Origin: Candidatus Kerfeldbacteria bacterium
GTDB taxonomy: Bacteria; Patescibacteriota; Patescibacteriia; SBBC01
Reading direction: 5' to 3'
DNA: 7,841 bases
Assembly: GCA_903854795.1 (NCBI GenBank)
Contig: CAINXF010000210.1
Span: forward strand, 1 to 7,841
Shown: one piece after another, positions 1-2,570 of the stretch
How the letters are laid out: every line of letters begins with the position of its first letter
How positions within the stretch are numbered: position 1 is the stretch's first letter
Notes under the pieces: generated by a model
What the model saw: the letters and a program-made list of their open reading frames with translations, nothing else
The model's database searches: none
Told to the model about the DNA's origin: nothing
Position numbers and translations under genes: made by a program

Positions 1-233
1 GGACGCGTACGTCGCCACGCGATGAGCGCGGTGATGGCGCCGATCATGACCACGAGGACCGTGAAGATCAACGGCTGGGGCTGCTCAATCACGACCCAGG
101 TGGCAACATCGTACATAGCGATGGGGACGATGAAATACCAGCGGTACTCCATGAGCTTCGCGTGACCAATGACGAGCCCGATGGTGATACCACCCACGAG
201 ACCGGCGCCGATACATGCGAGAAACGGGTTCAT
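1..233 (-). CDS. Small multi-helix membrane protein, 3' end beyond the window
   Basis: The frame starts with ATG at 233-231 and stays open for 77 codons to the window edge, so the C-terminus is missing. A ribosome binding site AAAGGAG (plus 240-246) lies 6 nt before the ATG, which fixes the start. The visible protein has three hydrophobic segments at about residues 4-23, 33-48 and 56-73. They are separated by short polar linkers (HAKLMEYR and EQPQP), and WRRTR follows the last helix. No domain is recognised. It is the last visible member of the row of small minus-strand genes and has the same kind of leader, a conserved box and hairpin, as its neighbours. Function unknown; probably an inner membrane protein. 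Confidence 0.62.
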   Translation of the reverse strand, partial: MNPFLACIGAGLVGGITIGLVIGHAKLMEYRWYFIVPIAMYDVATWVVIEQPQPLIFTVLVVMIGAITALIAWRRTR

Positions 234-262
234 TGCTCGCTCCTTTAATAAAGCGTGTGTCC

Positions 263-373
263 CGCGATCCGTCGCGTAACGGCCCTCTCCGTAGAAGTAT
301 GGTAGGGGGTCGATGACCGGAATTGATCCGACCATTGATCCCCTACCATGTGATCTGAATGTTGTAACGAGCG
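263..373 (-). promoter_or_regulatory. Structured leader of the first small gene (box plus two hairpins)
   Basis: Upstream of the 233 start, reading the minus strand, come a box (plus 361-373, GTTGTAACGAGCG), a long hairpin (297-351) and a small hairpin CGCGA-tccg-TCGCG (263-276), then the ribosome binding site. The box matches plus 1453-1465 in the leader of another small gene at 12 of 13 positions, and shorter versions occur in the other two leaders. It could be a promoter part, a protein site or part of an RNA leader. No convincing -35/-10 pair was seen. Confidence 0.4.
297..351. repeat. Long hairpin (16-bp stem) in an intergenic leader
   Basis: The arms are 299-314 and 334-349. They pair over 16 positions with no mismatch on plus-strand RNA (two G-U pairs), and two further G-U pairs extend the stem at 297-298/350-351. 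The 19-nt loop can form a 4-bp inner stem, CGGA/TCCG. On the minus strand the same two positions become C-A mismatches, so the structure favours plus-strand RNA or single-stranded DNA, unlike most other hairpins here. It has no T-tract and is not a clear terminator. It occupies the place taken by shorter hairpins in the other leaders. Confidence 0.6.
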
Positions 374-376
374 TTT

Positions 377-449
377 AGTTCTGAGACAACCTCCCGTGAG
401 ACTGCCTCGGAACTCAGGACGACATGCAAATGAAACTTACGTGTCGTCC
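377..449 (-). repeat. Double-hairpin element, third diverged copy
   Basis: Hairpin 1 pairs AGTTCTGAG (377-385) with CTCGGAACT (406-414). Hairpin 2 pairs GGACGACA (417-424) with TGTCGTCC (442-449). The order matches the elements at 1091-1189 and 1477-1563, and the stem ends of hairpin 1 (AGTTCTGA and GGAACT) are the same in all three, while hairpin 2 differs. It begins 40 nt after the stop codon of the 139-aa gene. There is no T-run after either hairpin, so it does not look like an ordinary intrinsic terminator. Confidence 0.6.
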
Positions 450-489
450 CTGTCTCTTTCTTCCGGTGAGACGCCGGTGTAACGAGCTG

Positions 490-909
490 CTAGCAGGTCA
501 AGCGAGCGGCTTCGAGCGCGATCCTTCCGATCGCCCTCGCGAGCTGGACGTGCCCCCTGTCGGGGCTCTTGAACCTGGCATAGCACTTGGTCAGCCCCTC
601 GCACGCGCGGGGGACGCCGTTGCGCCTGGGCTTCGCATCCTCGGTCGTGATGACGACCTGGACCGCGGGACCCTTCGTCTGGGCCATGACGATCCGCTTG
701 AGGACCGTGCGCGGGCCGGTGAAGGGTGTGATGACCCCAATGCGCGGGGTCGCGACGTCCTCATAGTCCTCGAGCGCTTCCATGAGGTCGTGCTCGTGGT
801 GCCGGTCGACCAGCAGCGGCCTCTTGGGCGTCTCGCGACGCTCGGAGTTGTGATCGCCACCGAAACGCTTCTTGGTGGCCTGTCCGTGACGCATCCACTC
901 GATGCGCAT
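490..909 (-). CDS. Hypothetical 139-aa basic soluble protein
   Basis: The reading frame has a very good ribosome binding site, GGGAGGA (plus 918-924), 8 nt before the ATG at 909-907, and ends at TAG (492-490). The protein has no signal peptide and no membrane helix. The first 40 residues are rich in Arg, Lys and His (MRHGQATKKRFGG, RRETPKR, DRHHEHD). The middle has hydrophobic strand-like stretches (RIGVITPF, RIVMAQ, VQVVITTED), and the end (LARAIGRIALEAARL) is probably an amphipathic helix. This could be a small nucleic-acid-binding protein, but no family is recognised and that is only a guess from charge. It sits between the hairpin-rich leader at 971-1065 and the double hairpin at 377-449. 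The plus strand is also open here, but that frame starts inside a hairpin with a weak ribosome binding site and has the composition of an antisense frame. Confidence 0.68.
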   Translation of the reverse strand: MRIEWMRHGQATKKRFGGDHNSERRETPKRPLLVDRHHEHDLMEALEDYEDVATPRIGVITPFTGPRTVLKRIVMAQTKGPAVQVVITTEDAKPRRNGVPRACEGLTKCYARFKSPDRGHVQLARAIGRIALEAARLTC

Positions 910-970
910 CGTGTGAATCCTCCCTGATCACTGCGGTGATGCTGATTTCCCCAGTTCCCTGAGGAGCGGT

Positions 971-997
971 CCGAGTCAGACTCGGCGAATAACGAGC
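971..997 (-). promoter_or_regulatory. Leader box and hairpin before the 139-aa gene
   Basis: The hairpin CCGAGT-cag-ACTCGG (971-985) lies next to a box with TAACGAGC (990-997). The same arrangement, a short perfect hairpin directly beside an A(A/T)CGAGC box, occurs before the other three small genes. The box is 81-88 nt upstream of the ATG at 909. The role is unknown; a 5' untranslated RNA structure or a regulator site would both fit. Confidence 0.45.
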
Positions 998-1010
998 TGG
1001 AGATGTTCTT

Positions 1011-1065
1011 CCAGACCGCTCGCGCGGTATACGGTAGATACCGCATACCAGCACGAGCGCTCCGG
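1011..1065 (-). repeat. Leader hairpin repeat, copy 1
   Basis: This is one long hairpin. The outer arms are 1011-1025 and 1051-1065, the inner arms GGTATACGGT (1026-1035) and ACCGCATACC (1040-1049), with loop AGAT and one bulged A at 1050. On minus-strand RNA three imperfect positions become G-U pairs, leaving one G-G mismatch. The homologous hairpin at 1925-1979 has the same arm lengths, the same bulge and the same tetraloop, though many stem bases differ. It lies between the double hairpin at 1091-1189 and the leader box at 990-997. Confidence 0.7.
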
Positions 1066-1090
1066 ACGAAGATCGAATCGATTGTGATGA

Positions 1091-1189
1091 GCAGTTCTGA
1101 ACCAACCATTCTTGTAAACCGTTGGCTAGGAACTACTTGGGACTCGCGTACTGCACTCTTTTTTTCAGAGTGCCCTATTCGCGAGTCCC
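1091..1189 (-). repeat. Double-hairpin element, copy 2
   Basis: Hairpin 1 has arms GCAGTTC (1091-1097) with GAACTAC (1130-1136), and AACCAAC (1100-1106) with GTTGGCT (1121-1127), around a 14-nt loop. Hairpin 2 pairs GGGACTCGCG (1139-1148) with CGCGAGTCCC (1180-1189), and has an inner stem GCACTCT/AGAGTGC (1153-1159/1167-1173). Positions 1091-1134 match 1477-1520 at 42 of 44 bases, while the second hairpins share only the GGGAC/GTCCC ends. It begins 26 nt after the stop of the 60-aa gene. Confidence 0.75.
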
Positions 1190-1215
1190 GCCACCGAAAT
1201 GGCAGAGACAGAGCA

Positions 1216-1398
1216 TTACTTCTTCATGAGCCCCAGGACGGAAATCCCGGAAAACACGAGCATGAAGCCCCCGAACAACAGGACGCCGCACCAGTTGCCA
1301 GCGTAATCAGTGGTCGGACCCCACTTGATGAGTGCCTGCGAGGCGATCATCGCGAGGACTCCGATGCCGGTCCAAACCTGAAAGACGCGACGCATCAT
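1216..1398 (-). CDS. Hypothetical 60-aa two-helix membrane protein
   Basis: The ORF runs from ATG 1398-1396 to TAA 1218-1216. A second ATG follows at once, so the protein starts MM. The ribosome binding site AGGAAG (plus 1405-1410) stands 6 nt before the first ATG. The frame is open further upstream to 1569, but that part runs through the repeated hairpins at 1477-1563, so the short form is preferred. Helix 1 is at about residues 8-24 and helix 2 at about 37-57. A short loop (KWGPTTDYAGNW) lies between, and the protein ends in KK. The basic ends suggest both termini are cytoplasmic. No family is recognised. It is flanked by double-hairpin copies on both sides, making a unit of about 390 bp. 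Confidence 0.6.
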   Translation of the reverse strand: MMRRVFQVWTGIGVLAMIASQALIKWGPTTDYAGNWCGVLLFGGFMLVFSGISVLGLMKK

Positions 1399-1436
1399 TC
1401 CTGACTTCCTATCCCTCTTCCCTCGGGACACATGGG

Positions 1437-1465
1437 CCAAGCAGTGCTTGGAGTTGTATCGAGCG
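1437..1465 (-). promoter_or_regulatory. Leader box and hairpin before the 60-aa gene
   Basis: The hairpin CCAAGC-agt-GCTTGG (1437-1451) is followed by the box GTTGTATCGAGCG (1453-1465), 55-67 nt upstream of the start at 1398. The hairpin stem is identical to that at 1884-1900 before the 81-aa gene, but the loop differs (agt versus gtaca). The box matches the one at 361-373 at 12 of 13 bases. Repetition of box and hairpin before unrelated genes argues for a shared function. Confidence 0.5.
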
Positions 1466-1476
1466 ACTGTTGAGCT

Positions 1477-1563
1477 GCAGTTCTGAACCAACCATTCATG
1501 TAAACCGTTGGCTCGGAACTGCGTGGGACCTACATAATGTAAGTTGCGCATTATATAGGTCCC
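1477..1563 (-). repeat. Double-hairpin element, copy 1
   Basis: Hairpin 1 has arms GCAGTTC (1477-1483) with GAACTGC (1516-1522), and AACCAAC (1486-1492) with GTTGGCT (1507-1513). Hairpin 2 has 15-nt arms at 1525-1539 and 1549-1563 with a 9-nt loop. On minus-strand RNA the one imperfect pair of hairpin 2 is a U-G wobble; on the plus strand it is a C-A mismatch. It begins 36 nt after the stop of the 81-aa gene. In copy 2 (1091-1189) one base pair of the outer stem differs but stays paired as U-G on the minus strand, which supports the fold. Confidence 0.75.
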
Positions 1564-1599
1564 GGTCACTTGCGTGACTAGAGACGGAGCGCTTCGAGG

Positions 1600-1845
1600 T
1601 CAGGCGGTGATGCGTTCAGCGGCCCGCCACATGATCGCCGAGAGGGCGAAGAGAGCCACGAAGGTGATGACGTACACGAACCCAGGCTGACAGAAGATCG
1701 GGTTCAGTGCGATGTTCGCCTTGATCGCATCGTCCGGAGATACGAAGGACGGGAACAGGCACGTCGCCTGCGCACCGACGACCGCTGCGCCACCGGAAAG
1801 CATCAGGAACAACGATCCCAGAACATTCAGCGTCCTCTTCAGCAT
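1600..1845 (-). CDS. Hypothetical 81-aa secreted or membrane protein with signal peptide
   Basis: The chosen start is ATG 1845-1843, with GAGG (plus 1854-1857) 8 nt upstream. The frame stays open back to 1992, but that extension would translate the leader hairpins. Residues 1-27 look like a signal peptide: a basic start (MLKR), a hydrophobic core (VLGSLFLML) and an AQA site before TCLF. The mature part has two cysteines (residues 29 and 52) that could form a disulfide. A second hydrophobic helix spans about residues 56-73 and is followed by WRRAAER-like basic residues (WRAAERITA). The layout is compatible with a small pilin-like or VirB2/TrbC-like subunit, but no sequence motif proves that and no secretion genes are in view. 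Function unknown. Confidence 0.6.
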   Translation of the reverse strand: MLKRTLNVLGSLFLMLSGGAAVVGAQATCLFPSFVSPDDAIKANIALNPIFCQPGFVYVITFVALFALSAIMWRAAERITA

Positions 1846-1859
1846 CTCTGAAACCTCGT

Positions 1860-1913
1860 GTCTCAATCCCCCTTGAGACGTGGCCAAGCGTACAGCTTGG
1901 GATGGAACGAGCG
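1860..1913 (-). promoter_or_regulatory. Leader box and two hairpins before the 81-aa gene
   Basis: Two perfect hairpins stand side by side: GTCTCAA-tccccc-TTGAGAC (1860-1879) and CCAAGC-gtaca-GCTTGG (1884-1900). The box GATGGAACGAGCG follows at 1901-1913. The first hairpin lies 14 nt from the ATG and next to the ribosome binding site at 1854-1857, so it could affect translation. The region from this leader to the hairpin at 1925-1979 aligns with the leader of the 139-aa gene. Confidence 0.5.
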
Positions 1914-1924
1914 GAAAACTTCTC

Positions 1925-1979
1925 CCGGACTGCTCGCGCGACATACGATAGATATCGTATACCAGCGCGGACGCTCCGG
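1925..1979 (-). repeat. Leader hairpin repeat, copy 2
   Basis: This is homologous to 1011-1065. The outer arms are 1925-1939 and 1965-1979, the inner arms GACATACGAT (1940-1949) and ATCGTATACC (1954-1963), with loop AGAT and a bulged A at 1964. All ten inner pairs hold on minus-strand RNA, two of them as G-U. Compared with copy 1 several inner pairs have changed on both sides (for example CGGT/ACCG to CGAT/ATCG), which is compensatory change. The outer stem has a few mismatches. It lies about 80 nt upstream of the start codon at 1845. Confidence 0.7.
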
Positions 1980-2015
1980 ACGATTTAGTCATTTCCAGAC
2001 AGCTGGAGGCGAGAC

Positions 2016-2186
2016 ATGTCCATCTTTGGGCCTAAACCCGGTGGACGTAGACGGGTCGTTCGTGACTCGCAGTTTGCACCGCTCGTCATGACCTCACCGC
2101 CTGTATCGCTCCCCTCCATGTGTCCAGCGCGAACCTTGCGGTTCGCTACCTCCCCTCGGCTATCGCCGCGTCCCCTCCTTGATTAA
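2016..2186 (+). CDS. Doubtful 56-aa plus-strand frame, perhaps a truncated gene
   Basis: ATG at 2016 is preceded by GGAGG (2005-2009) with a 6-nt gap, a strong ribosome binding site. The first 25 residues (starting MSIFGPKPGGRRRVV) are basic and look protein-like. From about residue 37 the frame runs into the inverted-repeat element at 2129-2217 and stops at TAA inside its hairpin loop. One reading is a gene cut off by insertion of that element; another is a chance frame. The frame is divergent to all other genes. No family is recognised and the call rests mainly on the ribosome binding site. Confidence 0.25.
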   Translation: MSIFGPKPGGRRRVVRDSQFAPLVMTSPPVSLPSMCPARTLRFATSPRLSPRPLLD

Positions 2187-2217
2187 GGAGGGGAAACCGC
2201 GGTAGCGGAGGGGCGGT
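2129..2217. repeat. GC-rich inverted-repeat element (REP/MITE-like)
   Basis: A perfect hairpin CCCCTCCTT-gatt-AAGGAGGGG (2172-2193) sits at the centre of a longer imperfect inverted repeat (2148-2217), with arms of the type ACC(T/G)CCCCTC(G/C)GCTA. Beside it is a second perfect hairpin, GCGAACC-ttgc-GGTTCGC (2129-2146). Elements with cores of the form cccctcctt-n-aaggagggg flanked by gccgaggggtgg-like arms are familiar as dispersed non-coding repeats in many bacterial genomes. That identity is from memory, and no second copy is in this window. No transposase gene is present and target duplications were not found. Confidence 0.5.
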
Positions 2218-2270
2218 AAATAAAACGGAGTGGGTCGTACCGAAGAAAGAGTGTCTTCAGCACAACCCAC
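2218..2270 (-). terminator. Rho-independent terminator
   Basis: On the minus strand the stem 2270-2254 pairs with 2246-2230 over 17 bp around a 7-nt loop, and is followed by TCCGTTTTATTT (2229-2218). Three of the pairs are G-U on the minus strand and would be A-C mismatches on the plus strand, so the hairpin belongs to a minus-strand transcript. It would end transcription from the promoter at 2433-2461 and perhaps read-through from the polysaccharide operon. Confidence 0.72.
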
Positions 2271-2426
2271 CCCATTTGTGGTGCGTCGTGTAGCCCGATT
2301 TGCATCGGGACTGGTGGAACAGGTTTCTCAGGCCTGATCCTCATCCGTCAAAGCACTCATATGCGTTGGCGGAAGCTCTCTCCTCAATACCTCTCTAAAT
2401 GTAATGTGCGCGATGTTCCACTTGAA
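2219..2426 (-). ncRNA. Candidate structured small RNA, about 200 nt
   Basis: A promoter (2433-2461) and an intrinsic terminator (2218-2270) bracket about 208 nt that has no credible reading frame. From the 5' end of the transcript, a perfect 8-bp helix GTGGAACA (minus 2421-2414) with TGTTCCAC (2321-2314) encloses about 92 nt. Inside it is a hairpin with arms 2345-2355 and 2362-2372. Next comes CCCGAT-GCAA-ATCGGG (2309-2294), a 6-bp stem with a GNRA tetraloop on the minus strand, and last the terminator stem. The inner hairpin pairs slightly better on the plus strand, which is a point against. The 5' end can also form TGTTC-aagtg-GAACA, a fold exclusive with the 8-bp helix, so switching is possible. 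I could not match it to tmRNA, RNase P RNA, SRP RNA or a known riboswitch. 6S RNA was considered on length, but its characteristic bubble is not evident. Confidence 0.5.
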
Positions 2427-2432
2427 CAGTAC

Positions 2433-2461
2433 AGAATACTCCCGTTAGGTTCCTGTGTCAA
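2433..2461 (-). promoter_or_regulatory. Sigma-70-type promoter for the candidate small RNA
   Basis: The minus strand carries a perfect -35 TTGACA (2461-2456), a 17-bp spacer and a -10 TATTCT (2438-2433, four of six consensus bases). The predicted start is near 2426, a few bases before the first helix of the candidate RNA. It lies downstream of the DUF4012 gene, so it cannot serve that operon. Confidence 0.6.
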
Positions 2462-2489
2462 TGCCCCAACCGGGGAAAGGAGGTCAATA

Positions 2490-2509
2490 TTTGCCTAATA
2501 TTAGGCAAA
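2490..2509. promoter_or_regulatory. Perfect 20-bp palindrome, possible operator
   Basis: TTTGCCTAAT followed at once by its exact reverse complement ATTAGGCAAA. It lies 28 bp upstream of the -35 box of the minus-strand promoter, with its centre about 73 bp before the predicted start. This would suit a dimeric activator or a divergent regulator. As RNA it could form an 8-bp hairpin with loop ATAT and might act as a weak 3' end for the DUF4012 transcript, but no T-tract follows on either strand. AT-rich sequence surrounds it. Confidence 0.45.
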
Positions 2510-2570
2510 ATAAATATCCACAGCCATGAATTGCTGGGAATTTTGCCTTCGATTTTCCTAACGAAATCGC

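Noticed and set aside
424..927. Plus-strand frame of 167 codons
   Set aside because: It is antisense to the 139-aa gene, starts inside a hairpin repeat and has a weak ribosome binding site. The minus-strand frame has GGGAGGA at good spacing.
377..1563. Integron attC sites
   Set aside because: AACCAAC and GTTGGCT in the conserved hairpin each match RYYYAAC/GTTRRRY except at one position, and the site follows a gene. However, in attC these boxes are the outer ends of a 57-141-nt site, while here they enclose only a 14-nt loop and lie inside another stem. No integrase gene is visible.
1091..1563. CRISPR array
   Set aside because: Only two close copies exist, 386 bp apart, with a gene between them rather than short uniform spacers.
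1600..1992. Longer 130-codon form of the 81-aa protein
   Set aside because: The extra N-terminal part is a translation of leader hairpins that also occur before another gene, and it would bury the signal peptide.
2345..2421. Hammerhead ribozyme or T-box leader
   Set aside because: GGATGAG and GAGAAAC on the minus strand recall a hammerhead core, but the required CTGANGA is broken and the stems do not close. GTGGAACATCGCG recalls a T-box, but it lies at the 5' end of the RNA rather than just before the terminator.
2476..2529. Plus-strand 12-codon frame after a perfect AAAGGAGGT
   Set aside because: A TTG start at 2491 has good spacing, but the frame is only 12 codons and overlaps the palindrome at 2490-2509. 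A match of this length to the ribosome binding sequence can occur by chance.
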